Shown here: positions 12,201 through 23,264 of the stretch, piece after piece | Layout: the number at the start of each line of letters is the position of its first letter | How positions within the stretch are numbered: position 1 is the stretch's first letter | Assembly: GCA_038496445.1 (NCBI GenBank) | Contig: JALMLS010000537.1 | Span: 18,320 to 82,319, forward strand | Origin: Trichosphaerium sp. ATCC 40318 | Taxonomy: Eukaryota; Discosea; Flabellinia; Trichosidae | Length of the DNA: 64,000 bases | Direction: 5' to 3' | Program-made: the position numbers and the translations under genes | The notes under the pieces: generated by a model | Databases searched by the model: none | What the model was told of the DNA's origin: nothing | The model's input: the letters and a program-made list of their open reading frames with translations, nothing else

Positions 12201-12305
12201 AGGCTCACCTGCAAGCGCATCATGTATGTCAATCTGTACATTAAATGAAACAGCAGGGATTGACTTTCTCGTTGCTTTATCTATGAGTGCTATTGACGCA
12301 TCCAT
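6284..12305 (-). CDS. VIT-VWA protein with embedded H2B fold, H4/H3-like segments and C-terminal DUF2135-like domain
   Basis: About 1,550-1,600 residues from ATG 12305 (MDASIALIDKATRKS) to a stop at 6284. Order: VIT domain (12305 to about 11400; AVVVDKEKARKVFEQE, FHLPLRSG); VWA domain (11330 to about 10515) with a MIDAS-type DVSGS and ILVTDG; the post-VWA block ending YSLVTPYTSMIVLE typical of VIT-VWA proteins; a basic linker; a complete histone H2B fold (9547..9281); acidic linker; an MFAP1-like piece (8740..8578) and a CDC5L-like piece (8470..8252); eight GLGGK units plus an H4 tail-like end (8215..8052); an H3-like piece split by an intron (7826..7701); a Ser/Asp/Glu-rich stretch; an unassigned helical region (about 7400..6745); and a DUF2135-like C-terminus (GYGPQEYTIRNAPTG). 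Junctions VWA-H2B, H2B-MFAP1, MFAP1-CDC5L, CDC5L-repeat, repeat-H3 and the last two exons keep phase. Two introns use GC donors (11705, 10513). Known VIT-VWA proteins act in secretion (ITIH) or vaults (PARP4). The histone parts imply nuclear or chromatin contact here, which is inference. Confidence 0.8.
7701..7826 (-). other. Histone H3-like segment split by an intron
   Basis: The exon end (7826..7796) reads GIRKPHRFRPG. The next exon (7747..7701) reads SVALREIRRSRRSAY after an intron at 7795..7748. Together this follows the histone H3 stretch around KKPHRYRPGTVALREIRR (the N-terminal alpha helix and the part that meets the nucleosomal DNA entry). The core H3 fold does not follow; instead comes an acidic/serine-rich stretch. 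The intron keeps phase 1. Confidence 0.8.
8052..8215 (-). repeat. Eight tandem 15-bp units (GLGGK) ending in a histone H4 tail-like sequence
   Basis: Minus-strand coding repeat of eight 15-bp units, each Gly-Leu-Gly-Gly-Lys. They are preceded by KKGK and followed by QPAKRHRRIL. Histone H4 tails carry GKGLGKGGAKRHRK, so repeat plus end resembles an H4 tail with its acetylatable Lys block multiplied. Third-codon positions vary between units (GGA/GGT, TTA/TTG, AAA/AAG), which argues for old copies or selection on protein rather than a very recent slip. Confidence 0.8.
8252..8740 (-). other. MFAP1-like and CDC5L-like segments
   Basis: The exon at about 8740..8578 contains VKFLQKYYHKGAFFQ, resembling the conserved C-terminal region of the spliceosomal B-complex protein MFAP1. 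The next exon (about 8470..8252) reads AEMLTEARERLKNVKGKKAK then RRARDKNLDSLDRL, resembling the segment after the Myb repeats of CDC5L/Cef1. Both sit in frame between the H2B fold and the H4-like repeat. The comparison is from memory of the families and needs a profile search. Confidence 0.65.
9281..9547 (-). other. Histone H2B fold inside the VIT-VWA gene
   Basis: About 89 codons lie within the large exon that starts near 9784. They read as an H2B core from FTKRIYKVLHQVHPGSEIS through ISARHIQDATRIVLPGEL to LAKHAVSEGTKSITSY, i.e. alpha1, L1, alpha2, L2, alpha3 and the alphaC end of H2B, without gaps. The flanks are not histone: Lys/Arg-rich before it (SYKRKRTQETYPSRKRNKS) and acidic after it. 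The exon joins the preceding VWA C-terminal exon in phase 0 (RQ then VLQFADFED), so this is a domain of a larger protein, not a free histone gene. Confidence 0.9.
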
Positions 12306-12354
12306 CAAGCGAGTATAGAGACGTGTAGTTTGACCGTTTAACTGCTTTATTATT

Positions 12355-13323
12355 ATGAATGAACGTCAGAACAGCCTTGACTTAACGCAACTACTTAAGT
12401 CTTCAGTGTCTTGTCGTTTGACAAATATTGACAACGTGATTAGTGCCGTCACTATGGGTAAGACTAATACCAAACTTCAAATATCCACTACACAAGTTCA
12501 AAACTCACCTTCAGTGATAGCAAATCATTCAAGTAAGGCTAGTTCGAAACTAGCCGAGAATCAAACTTGTCTACTACAAGAGCTTCCACCAGAGACATTA
12601 ACAGAAATTCTAAGCTACTCGTCCAAAAGAGAGCGTACTAGACAGTCTACAGTCTCTCACCTATTCAATAACATCATTCGCCACAATATCGGTTTGGGTC
12701 ACCTTTACCTGAATAAACGTGGTCGCAATACAAACTTTGAACCAATCAAAGGAAGTCCTTTACTGAAGAACACTAAGATTTACTGTAGTGGTTTAAATCT
12801 ATCTGGAGATGAGTTATCTTGTCTATATGGTGTTCATACTATAGATTTACAATCTGCAACAATAACAGATGGAGGTGTCATTGCGTTAGTTCAAGGAGGA
12901 AAACATAAAATTCATACTATTAATTTACAAGAAACAGATATTACAGATTTTTCTTTAAGGGCACTGAAGGGAGTACATACAATCAATGTCAAGTTTTGCT
13001 ACTATATTACAGAAGAAGGATTAGAGGCTTTGAGAGACACATATGAAATTTCAATCAGTCATCCTAAAGATAAGTGGCTTAAACATCTTGCCGATGTACA
13101 TAGTGTTCATATTTATGATGGTCTTAAAATTACAGATCATGGAATCAAATTATTGGTAAATGTTAAGCGTTTACACCTATCTGAATGCAACACAATAACC
13201 GCCTCAGGATTGAAGGAATTGGTGAATCTAGAATATCTTTACATTGAGCGATGTGATTTAATAACGAAGTCCTGTTTGGAAGATATGAAATTTCTCAAAT
13301 GGGTTAAAGTCAAAGGGAGATAG
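12355..13323 (+). CDS. F-box / leucine-rich repeat protein
   Basis: Intronless frame of 322 residues. An F-box-like helix set is at about residues 76-105 (LLQELPPETLTEILSYSSKR), followed by LRRs of the AMN1/FBXL type from about residue 140: SGDELSCLYGVHTIDLQSAT, ITDGGVIALV, ITDFSLRALKGVHTIN, ITEEGLEALR, ITDHGIKLLVNVKRLHLSEC, ITASGLKELVNLEYLYIERC. Such proteins are usually substrate adaptors of SCF ubiquitin ligases. The N-terminal 75 residues are Ser/Thr/Asn-rich. The start codon lies only 49 bp from the divergent start of the VIT-VWA gene. Relics of the same family are seen at 2275 and about 27,900. Confidence 0.85.
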   Translation: MNERQNSLDLTQLLKSSVSCRLTNIDNVISAVTMGKTNTKLQISTTQVQNSPSVIANHSSKASSKLAENQTCLLQELPPETLTEILSYSSKRERTRQSTVSHLFNNIIRHNIGLGHLYLNKRGRNTNFEPIKGSPLLKNTKIYCSGLNLSGDELSCLYGVHTIDLQSATITDGGVIALVQGGKHKIHTINLQETDITDFSLRALKGVHTINVKFCYYITEEGLEALRDTYEISISHPKDKWLKHLADVHSVHIYDGLKITDHGIKLLVNVKRLHLSECNTITASGLKELVNLEYLYIERCDLITKSCLEDMKFLKWVKVKGR

Positions 13324-13464
13324 TAATTACAAAACAATGTGTTGAGGCCTTGGTACAACTTGGGCTATATTTAGTACAGAAATTTACAAGCACTATGTTA
13401 TAGACCATCCCAACACTGAGGTTGGCGAGCAACAAGTACAAGAGTAGTAACATAAAATAACTGT

Positions 13465-14831
13465 TTATTTGTCAGTCTTAATGTCAAGCCAAGGCAATAT
13501 ATTCTTTAATGGTTCGCCTGTCTTACTGTGCTTATATGATTCAAAGAATTCTTTAATCATGGAATCCTTGTACCTCAAGCTGAAGTGTATCAATACAAAA
13601 AATGTATCGGGATTTTGTTCTACAGTAGGAGCTAAATCAGTCCAACACATGTGCTTTTTAGAGTCAGCTTTTTCTTTTTTATCGTCTTCCAAAAAACTAC
13701 ATTCTACAATAACAACAGGAAACTTTAGTAGCTCTGGATAATCCTAATTGTAAATGATTAAAGGTGTGGAGTATGCATATGTTTGTGTCGTACAACAAAA
13801 ACTTGGTGAGTTGTGTCTCCAAGGTATACAAAATTAGGAGTTTTAACAATATGTGATATCTCAACACCTGATTTTCTCAAAGCGCCTATCTCCTTCCCAG
13901 GTAGCCCTTTGTATTCGTCTTTAAGTTTTTTAGTATTCTTATAAAACGCATATCCAACACAAGGTACTGAGTGAGTACACTTAATGACTTTGCAAGAATA
14001 TCCTTCTTTCTTGAGTTCAATTTCATCTCCGGCTTCAACCTATTCAAAAAAATGAGCCTTTTCAATGACAATAAACTTCTAGATTCCTAAAAGCGTCATG
14101 TCTTACCGCTACCAAGTCATACTTGCAGTAATGGTCTGAAGTAGGATCCATTGATCTTCCGTCATTTAATTCAGTTGTTGCAATAATGAACTTATCCAAG
14201 AATCCAATAGACTCTTTAGGCATATAGAAAACAACATCCCATCGATGTGTTAACATTTGAGGAGAAAAAAAGCAATGATCTTGATGACTTAAAACAAAAG
14301 CGTAAGCGGGAGTACTGCTGGTAAGAGATGTTTTTGCAAAATAGGCTCATCACCACGTGGTTGGAACAACTGTTCGCAGTCTACCACTATGTGTAGCCGT
14401 AAAATATCTCCTTTAGTTGGAAAGGTGTTTCAAATATTTCTGGAACACGTCTGATCTTTGTTCACACGTATGCAAAACGATTCTTTGAAAAAGTAACTTT
14501 TTTTCAGAGTTACGAAATAAAAATGAAAAAACAGCTTATTTATCATACCAGTGAGTGATAAATACGCGTTTAGGCTTCTGGCAATCTAATTCTCCAGCGT
14601 CTAGGAACCATTTGACTTCAATAAACAGTAAGTATCTATAGAAGCCCTTATTACCTGATTTACTACGCGAAAACATGCTGTAGGCCTCATCAACTTGTCT
14701 TAAAAGAGAAAACAGTAACATTATGCCGTACGCTCTTTAACGAAGAAAGCAGTACGTTCTGCTGCTTTAGAATGACCATGGAATGTTAATCCGCACTTAT
14801 TCAAACGCTGTGTGCGCCACTGCGTTGTCAT
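13465..14831 (-). CDS. Ribonuclease Z-type metallo-beta-lactamase nuclease
   Basis: ATG at 14831 (MTTQWRTQRLNKCGLTFHGH). The phase-checked chain gives AERTAFFVKELDEAYSMF, then WFLDAGELDCQKPKRVFITH and, across an intron of about 250 bp (14554..about 14300), CHQDHC. The spliced motif THCHQDH is the HxHxDH metal site of metallo-beta-lactamase hydrolases. Later exons give YSCKVIKCTHSVPCVGYAF, VYLGDTT (Asp ligand) and FVLIHFSLRYKD (final His). The sequence is closest in style to tRNase Z-like proteins of plants and protists, which process tRNA 3' ends. Stop at 13467-13465. The long intron contains a readable but unassigned open stretch. Confidence 0.8.
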
Positions 14832-15320
14832 TTCGAGTTTTTTTGATTTGGTATTAGAATTGTAATGTCAACATTTTTCGCATGTTCATTGAACTTATGG
14901 CAACGCCTCAACATCGATATTCAGCTACGTTGTTCAGATGCTGTATTTCGAAGAATGAGCGTAGCATGTCATGTCAAAAAATTTTGGTCTTGTACCGCAC
15001 GTGAAAAAACAAGCAAATGGCGCAAAAAGAAGCAACTTGTTTGTATGGGAACACAATAAAACTTGGCGACTACAAGTAATGGCATAACCACAGGTAATTG
15101 ATCTAGCACGGAACTGGTAAAAATAAGAAGAGCTGACAACAGACAATTGAACACTCCAATCAAGTCAATGGTAAACACATCAAAAGTGAACTCAATAATA
15201 ATAACAGCTGATACATCCTAGTGAAAAAAAGAAGTAATAACGCATTTTGGGTACTGTCAATTATCAAGTGATTCTTTTCGAACTAAAAGTGTATAATATT
15301 GTTAAAGGTACAAGGTTGAC

Positions 15321-16582
15321 TTATTGAAAAGTAAGTTCGCAAGCTAAGCCAAAGTGGTCACTAAAGAGAGCTCATTAATATTATATTGTACAAATAATAG
15401 TAAAACTTACCTAGGGAATACTGGGCTAGTGTCTGAACCTTGCGATGATATAGGGCTATCTCCAAGTAACTTAATCATTGTAGGTTTCCATTTGGATGAC
15501 CTGGATAAATGTATAGGTACTTGTCATCAGGTAAGATATGAGTACCTTGTAACAACTCTGTCGTATCTCATATGTTCGTCTCTGTGATCTTTTAACATTG
15601 TATTGGCTGTAGTATCAAACGTCCAGCCTTTGGTGTCATGTAACAAAGGCCAAACATCTTTCCAATCTTTTAATATATCTACCATGGTATCGTTCTCTAA
15701 TGGAGTCTCGTCTATGTTAAAATTCCTCGTCTGTTTGGGAGTGTCAATGTCAACATTTAAATCAAAGGTAGATAAATACATACCGAGTCAAAGTTAAAAT
15801 CACCGGTTAGTAGCACGTGATCAAATTGTTTTAGGTGAGCTTTAATATTCCTTAGTTGTGCTGAACGGAAATGCGCTGAAGCAAGACTCTCTAAATGTAC
15901 TGTACTTACAGCAATCTATGTCAAAGAATAAGCTTAGGACCAACAACTTTGTCGACATATGTTATGCCCGTACTTTAGTGTTGTTTACTGTCACATCAGC
16001 TACAAGTAGATCTCGTTCCATACGTGAAGGCAATACCAAATTCCGTAAATTATACATGGGATGCTTTGAGAGCAATACAACGCCATAATGACCAACTGTA
16101 CTACCATCAATATCTGATACATAATAATCACTTTTGACCCATGCGGCTTTGACCATAAATGGTATAAACCTTCTCGTTACTACAGCAAACCTTAGGACAA
16201 GTTTGTCGATGACGGCCAGAAGAATGGAAGCCCGGAGTTCAGTGGTTTAAGTACCTTCTTGTAGGCATATAAAATCGGCATTTTCCTTCTCTAGTATGTC
16301 CAATAATGCTTTAGCACGCTCGTTAAAGCTGTAATTATCAAACCAAACCTATGAGTATATGTTAGGGCGTTGATAGAGATCGGAAAAGAGCAGTAGTCGC
16401 ACGTTGTATGTTATTATTTTTAGTTTGGTTTGATTCTTGTTTAGTTGTGCGTTTTGGTTCTCTATATGCACGTTAGAGCAAAGTATAGGTCGAACTAGTA
16501 CGTTTTGGTGTAAAAGAAGTCCAAGTATTATCTACGAACTTGTAGGCTGCCAAAGGGCGAACTTTAGATTGGTAGCTAACAT
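15321..16582 (-). CDS. Endonuclease/exonuclease/phosphatase (EEP) family protein
   Basis: ATG 16582 (MLATNLKFALWQPT), then a spliced exon ending LKIITYNVWFDNYSF. Family signatures follow in order: ADFICLQE (metal-binding Glu), HYGVVLLSKHPM, FDHVLLTGDFNFDS (GDxN motif), WTFDTTANTML, RYDRVV, and the terminal SDHFGLACEL with the catalytic Asp-His pair. Stop at 15323-15321. EEP enzymes hydrolyse phosphodiester bonds; the pattern NVWFDN...R...L is reminiscent of TDP2-like tyrosyl-DNA phosphodiesterases. The exact substrate cannot be told. About 270 residues, six or more exons. Confidence 0.8.
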
Positions 16583-17699
16583 CTACGAGGTTTTAGCGCC
16601 GTTTTTGGTAGTTTGCGTTATTCAGTACCGAAACGATTAGTTGCGTTTACGTTTACACTTGGTTTGTTTCCCATGCCTGTTATTGGTGTGTTTGGGTCTA
16701 TTCTAAATGTACGCTTGCGTACAACCGTTTCTGTTGGTTTGAGCGCTACCTTATTGAATCCTTGAACGCCTGCCAGCAAGTTGCTCCTCATGTACTTTAT
16801 GTGAAAAATAACTTCAGCTGATTGTCTGAATAAGACCTCCAGCTTGGAATTTCGCCGAAAAAATACAATGGACTTTTTTCCGTTTTCAGAAAAAGTTGCA
16901 CGTAGAGCTTCTTCTGTTTAGCAGGTTAATAAATTGTTTACCTTTATCATGTCATCTGATTCCTAGCTGCTAGCGTTTTGGGCAGCATGGCTTCTCAGTG
17001 TCAAAAATTTTGAATAGAGATTTCGAGAATCTTTCCGCTTACTCTTCTCAGAACCGTTTTTCATTTCTCTTGTTATTGTGCGACGCACCCATGATGCTAT
17101 ACTTGTAGGTAAAGAAAAATTTGTGATTTGTTGGCACTGTAATGAGGAAAAGGTACTGGCGTCAATGCATTTCTGAAACTGCCTTAAAAGCTGTGGTGAC
17201 CCTTATATATAAGTTAGCAATGTAAGTAGATTCACACGGGCTCTTTAGAATAATACAATAGAAATTTGGTGTAGAGCCATCTTGTTGTAGCGTTTGTAGA
17301 ACTCTACACCGATTTTTACAAGTCAATTTTGTCAGCATATCTTGAAACGATTTTTACATTTTTAACTCACATTCACGTCAAACATCATTTGACGTTCTTT
17401 CTCAATGTGCTCTATGAGGACGCATCACAGGGGTGCATACTCCAGCAAAGCGCCACTTGTACCCAAACCATCGCGAAAAACTAAAAGCAGTTGTTTTAGG
17501 AAACCTATTGAATCTAAGAAATTATACGTTTCAAGTTTTCAAAAAATCACTTTTGACACGGCCAATACGTTGTAATTTTTTATTGTTGTACAAGGGTTGT
17601 TTTCAAAAGTTGTCGGGTAGTTGGTTTTGAAAACTTGTTTTCTTTTGTTTGTACCAAGAAAACGGATTAGAGCATGACTTTCTTAAAAATCAAATAACA
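16583..17699. other. Interval of about 1.1 kb without a recognised gene
   Basis: Stops occur in all frames. A plus-strand frame at 17433..17630 (65 codons) has no family features. This is the largest clean intergenic stretch of the left half and may hold the promoter of the EEP gene and the 3' end of the next gene. Confidence 0.4.
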
Positions 17700-20600
17700 T
17701 CAAGATTCTTGATGTATCTTCATGCCACTTTTAAGTAGCTCTTCATAAGGAAAAGGACCCTCAAGATGAAAATCTTGAGAACCACCAGGCTCTAAATCTT
17801 CAAAAACTAGGACCCACACATCGTCTACTGCAGTATAAGACATGTGTTTTATCCCTCTGGCTTGTTTATCTTATGTTTTGTTAAGGTGTTAACACATTAA
17901 AAAACAACGTAAAAGAAAATACTTCAATGAGGATACACTGTGCACCTATGGTGCCTGCGAGTTGGTCATATGTGCATCTAGCATATGACTGTACTTTATG
18001 GTTTTGTTTTACTTCAGAAAGAACAACCCAAGTTGTTTTTGCTAGCACAATAATATTAGGTTTTGTATATTGGGTTTTTTTTGTATCTCGTACCAAAAAT
18101 GAGAGTATTAATATGACGTTCTGCCCTTAACTCATTTTCAATATACTCTTCTGGTATATGTTCAGAAGTATATATACGTTGCTGATTAGAACACTACCAA
18201 GAAACATTAGCACGAAAAGCACAGGGATTTTTTGTTCTTTTTTTTTTGAGCGTGTTCCGAGTTACGTACATCCTGGTCATCATAACGTCTTAAACTAACA
18301 ATGTACCACATATCTTCATGGCAACCCATATAACATATAGAACGACCTAAAAGACAGTAAGTAATGACTAAAAACACAAATTTAATACCTTCACTAATTG
18401 TACTGTTAACAATCTCTAAACATTGTTCTAGGTCATAAGTAGAGTTGATAAACTGTTGATAAAGTCTCTGTGCTTGTGGTGGTAGGTAATGGATGATAAC
18501 CCAAGTATCTCCAAAAATACTAATCTAAACAAGGGAGTAAACAAACGCGACCAAACCAGCAGGGTAAAAGTCCTGACAAGTTGTCACGTGATGTCACGTG
18601 ATCAAAATAAGCATTTTGAAAATGATCAGAGTACAATAAAAACACAGCATAAAAAAGGATGGTTGTTGGCACTTCGAAAAAAAAATTGTACATACTTGTT
18701 GTAACATGTAATCTTTTTCCCACATTTGATTAATATAGTCATTAGGTACATCGCCCTTGTTTACATATATCCATTGATCAAGTACTTTGGTTCTATTATT
18801 ACGATCAAACATAAGAACCCAGCGGCCCTAAAAGAGGTAAGATAAAACCTTTTCGTGAGTTTTTTTCAAGCATACCCATTCATGTTTAAAGTGTGTAATC
18901 CATAACTGAGATCCATCTTCAGCAGCACGCATTTGAGAAAAGAAGTTTGTTTCTGGTAAATCCATTAACCATCCACCTTCTCCAGGCAAATCTTGCATAG
19001 GTGTTTCCTTCAAAAGCAGTAAGAGACAAGTTTTTTTCCTTTCTCAAAAAAACCAAACACCAAAAAGTACATTAGCGCTCGATGTTGACCGATCTCTTCC
19101 ATCGCTTGGAGATCTACTTGCCTTCCTTAATACTTCTTTAGAAGAAGCAGGATCATAAGGAGCAGGTACAGCACCAGGTACTAGGCATAGAATAAGTCGA
19201 AAATAGTTAAAAAATCGCACCAATGGTATCTTCTAAAGCGCTTTCCCAATTATTACTTTCTGGTCTTTGAACAGGTGCTTCTTTTATAGGAGCACAAACA
19301 CTTATAGGTTCTCTCATTGGAGAACCTGCTATTGCTTGAGTTAAAGGAGACTTCTCCCTCTGGTCTTCCTGCTGTACACTGACTTGTTGTATGTGCACTG
19401 GTTCAGTTACATCAAGGTCGTCTGACGGTTTGTCGTTATCATCTCCTTCAGTTTTTGGTGGGAAAGTATCACGCATTGATAATATCTCCTCGAACTCACG
19501 CTCCATGTCACTCCAATCAATGACTTCATTCTCAGGTACTTTTGGAGCTAATTCAGGTTCTACTGGAGGAGCCTAAAGATAAAAGTTAAATCAGTAAAAT
19601 AATTACACACTACTCCAAACTCTTTTTTTTGTTGAGACTCGTACACCAGCCGCTTCTTCAGATACAACAGAAGATGTCCGCGTATGATGGCTTAATGCCA
19701 TTAGGGTTGATTCAAGTGGGTTATCATCTTCAAACATATCATGACGTTGTTCGAACTTTGGTGTTTGTAATTCTGTCAATCCAGATCTTTTACGTTCAAG
19801 TTTTGATGTGTCTGGTAAAGCATAGCTTCTGGCAACTACTCCACCAGGAGCTTTCGGAAGGCTTTCTGATCTCGTCGAGTCTGATTCTGATCGTTTTGAG
19901 TTGGGAATCTGAACAGGTGATGACGCTCCTTTGTTGAAAAGTAAGTATGAATTAAAGTAAGAACAAATAAAAAAGAGTTTAATACGATATGCTAAAGCAC
20001 GGGTCTATAATCAGCACCATAGACCATTTGTTTGTATTATTATAATTAGAAAAACACTTGGTGTTTCAGTTTAAATGTGCAATGTAGTCCAAAATGATTC
20101 GAGCAAAGAAATGGCAATACCTAGTTTTTGTTCTTGTTCTTTACGGAACTTCATACTTTGACTCCAAGATTCTCTGTGGTGAGCTTTCGATGATAATGGA
20201 GAGTTCATTCTCTTATTGTTCTTTACTGGTGCAGGATCAGACGTTAGTCTAATACGTCCACCACTAGGTCGATGATTCATTGATGATGTAGATGGAGATG
20301 AAAGAATCTGTTTAGGTCGTAGTTTACTTCCTGTTTGTTTTTGTTTCATTTTTTCGCGTTCAGCGTGTAACTAGACCAGTGTGAGATTCAACAAAATAGA
20401 AAGGAAACAAGAACAAGCAAACAAGAAGAAAGAAAAAAATCAGAAAAAAATGTTGTGACAAAAAGATGTTGGTGTGGCACGTGTCACTAATAAAATTAAC
20501 AATCTTATATACGATTAAATAAAAGCAATCATTATAAAAATAGTACCCTAGCTTCCATGACATCCTGTATCATAGATGTAGGTTTATGCATAGTCTTTAT

Positions 20601-21556
20601 AAAATTATTAAATCCTTCAATTTTCTTCTTAAACAGAAACTTATACTTTCTGCCACTATGCATGCCCCATTTTTTATGAAGCTTGTATGGATTCATAGTA
20701 CAATCACTTACTAACGAAACCATAAGTAATTGACGCTTATAAAAACACTACCAACCAAAAGAAAAATGTTTCTTTCCAACAAAGAAAAAAAAAACAGACA
20801 AAAACATCATGTATTTCATCGTCTACCAAACCAACGCACGCTTTTTGTTCTTAAATAGAACGTTGATACCATACTCTCCCCATGCAGATGTAGGAAGGCC
20901 AAGTCGCTTGGCCGTTAATGCAGCTAAAGCCTGAACTGTATGATTCGGCGTCACAAGTATTGTTTTATATGATGCATCAACGAGGAATACTTTGATTGCG
21001 GCCTAATTACCGTTTAACAATGAAAAAGGCATAACCATCATAAATTAGGTGTTATGCCAAATCTGCACTGACACTATAGCCAGTGCGTAGGATATCGTTC
21101 CAGTATGCTTTTAGAATACGTACCGTGTTTAGACCTTGTAAGTTAGGTTTAAAGTCCTCTGCTTTGCTGTACATTGGTACTTTGATTACGGAGTACCCTG
21201 TAAGATCGGTAAGCGCATTTTCAACTAAAAGCGGCAAAATGTTTTTGTACTACGACGTAACGGTTTGTATTTGAGTATAAATGCAATACAAATAGAAGAA
21301 AGGCGAACGCGTATTATAGAAATAACAAAAATCTTTATAACGCCAACGATCGCAATTGGGGATTATTTTGCGCTTATTGACGCCAAGTAAGACAACAATT
21401 TAAAGAATTACGAATACCTGTACTTCTAAACCTCTGATTTTGATAAGGGTCGCTCATAGCGTTCGACACGCAATATTGCGTTGCTTGCAGCTCTTGTTGT
21501 AAAAAGTTGTTTGACTTTAAACTACTTTGCTTATTTAGGGTTCTATTGGCCTTCAT
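17700..21556 (-). CDS. RA-like domain protein with disordered middle and DUF7477-like C-terminus
   Basis: ATG 21556 (MKANRTLNKQSS). Early exons give FKPNLQGLNT spliced to AAIKVFLVDASYKTILVTPN and ALTAKRLGLP, which looks like a ubiquitin-fold Ras-association or PI3K-RBD domain. Next comes a basic stretch (YKLHKKWGMHSGRKYKFLFK), then a long Ser/Pro-rich disordered region (about 20350..19080). The C-terminal exons have aromatic repeat units: LPGEGGWLMDLPETNFFSQM, LDQWIYVNKGDVPNDYINQM, WEKDYMLQQ, then WVIIHYLPPQAQ. These recall the DUF7477 module after some plant casein-kinase-like domains. Stop at 17702-17700. Likely a signalling scaffold. It shares only 12 bp of upstream sequence with the divergent YCII-like gene. 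Exon edges near 18,100 are uncertain. Confidence 0.6.
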
Positions 21557-21568
21557 TACATAACAAGT

Positions 21569-22221
21569 ATGCTTCTTCGCTCACTAACAGCGAAACGTGC
21601 GTGTTGTAATCGAAACAGCCGTAGCTATGCTACTGAGGCAGTAGTACCAGTGGAACAACACTACCTGCTCCAATATGAGCTGTACCCTGAGGTTAAACAC
21701 AAAGCAATGTGCGCTACTATTTAACTTTCGTTAACGCCAGTTCGTGTTGTTAACAGCGACTACGCAGGAAACCAATAATTCAACAACACATGTCGCATTG
21801 TAGAAAATTTCCAGAGCTAAGATACGCTGCAAACAGCTTTGAGGTATGTCGTAATTACAATTGACAAGAGCTACGTGCCAAACTGTGCCAGTGTAACGTT
21901 TTTGCATGAAAAACTGTTTCAACGCAGTAGAAATGCACCTGTCACTCTAAAAACGTTTTTATGGACGTTTTTACTATATAAAACATCTATAATCTACAAA
22001 TAAACGTTCTCACAATCTAATAGGCTGGTGAAAGCCCTTACGCGCATTACATATTCAAAACAACTGATATTTCTCTTGTTGAGGAGTTTATAAGAGTGGA
22101 TCCGTTAAAGATCCTTTCTCATCCTACCGTACCGCTAATATCAGACTGGAGTTTACAAGATTACAAAGTAGTACTTGACACTGATAAAAAGGACGAAGAT
22201 GAAAATGAAGACGAAGACTGA
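21569..22221 (+). CDS. YCII-like protein with probable mitochondrial presequence
   Basis: ATG 21569: MLLRSLTAKRACCNRNSRSY is Arg/Ser-rich and lacks acids, as mitochondrial presequences do. Then VEQHYLLQYELYPEV, an exon LRRKPIIQQHMSHCRKFPEL, and after an intron ending at about 22020 AGESPYAHYIFKTTDISLVE, EFIRVDPL and an acidic tail DKKDEDENEDED. The arrangement (His in a helix after RR, then YIF, then VEEF.. DP) resembles YCII-related dimeric ferredoxin-like proteins. Function of the family in eukaryotes is unclear. Stop at 22219-22221. The start is 12 bp from the start of the opposite gene. Confidence 0.6.
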
Positions 22222-22712
22222 GGCTAACTTTATTTATAAATAGCAAAAAACCAAAACTCTTTTTTTTTCACGTGTCAAATAAAAAAAATCTTAGATCATT
22301 CCTTCTAGTATTTAGCTGGACGGTTTTGAAAACATTAGATTACGGCCTCAAACCAGTGGAACAAACGACGGTTAAGGAAGAAACGCGACAGCAACAAATA
22401 AGTATGATTTTACACAGTTGTGATTCTAAGTAAAACCTTAGGTAGCAAAGGTGAAGTTGCAAACATGTGATTTTGCAGTTTCTGTAACCATCTTCTGAGT
22501 GGAAGTAATATCTAGCGCAGGTACTACGCTAAAATTTGTCTGCCAGTTTACTGCTGAATACAGCCTCGTCAACTAGATGTTCAACCAATGCGCACCTCGT
22601 GCAGCGCTTCACAAGTTAGTTGCAATCGCACTAGCACGTTGAGTCACAACTTGATAGTAAAGGAGGTTTCGGTTGCGATGTATCCCACGAATTTGCTTTA
22701 TTTCACATGTAA
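22222..22712. other. Non-coding interval upstream of tRNA-Leu
   Basis: No exon recognised. A TCACGTGTC element follows a T run near 22265. The rest is AT-rich and closed in all frames. Confidence 0.35.
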
Positions 22713-22795
22713 GCATGGATGGCCGAGTGGTTAAGGCGATAGACTCAAGTTCTATTGGATGTATGTCCGCGTGGGTTCAAGTCCCACTTCATGCA
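22713..22795 (+). tRNA. tRNA-Leu (CAA)
   Basis: Acceptor GCATGGA pairs with TTCATGC plus discriminator A. The D arm contains GGCCGAGTGGTTAAGGC. The anticodon loop CTCAAGT is closed by TAGA/TCTA and gives anticodon CAA. A long class II variable arm follows, then the T arm GGTTCAAGTCC. A box and B box are intact and there is no intron. Confidence 0.93.
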
Positions 22796-23264
22796 GTACT
22801 TTTGCAATCTTTTGGAATACGCTGTTTTCGTCATTTTACGTACAGACTTGGCCGCCACGTTTTATTGTTCATGGTACCTAGGCGTCCTGGTTTTATTCGT
22901 TGACGTTTTGTGGATACTATCAGTTGTTTGTGGTTTTGAAAGAAGAAATCATAGCTTTAGCGTAATGGCGTTTTTGTAGAGGTGTCATGTCCGTCAGATT
23001 GAGAAGCTATACAGCGAGCTTAACAGTTTGAATTTCTACAACCTTGCTCGGAGTATGTTTGTGAATGATTGAAGCCAACACATTTTTATATAGCCGACAG
23101 CAGTACAATATCCGTTTTGTTATTGTGCAGTATTCTTTCTTCAGACAACACGACTTGTGTACATGTGAACATTGACATTCTTATACGGTGTTTCTAAAGA
23201 TAACAACACGATTAAATCTCAGATGAATTGGTTACAATCGCCACTAGTATACACCCTAGGTACT

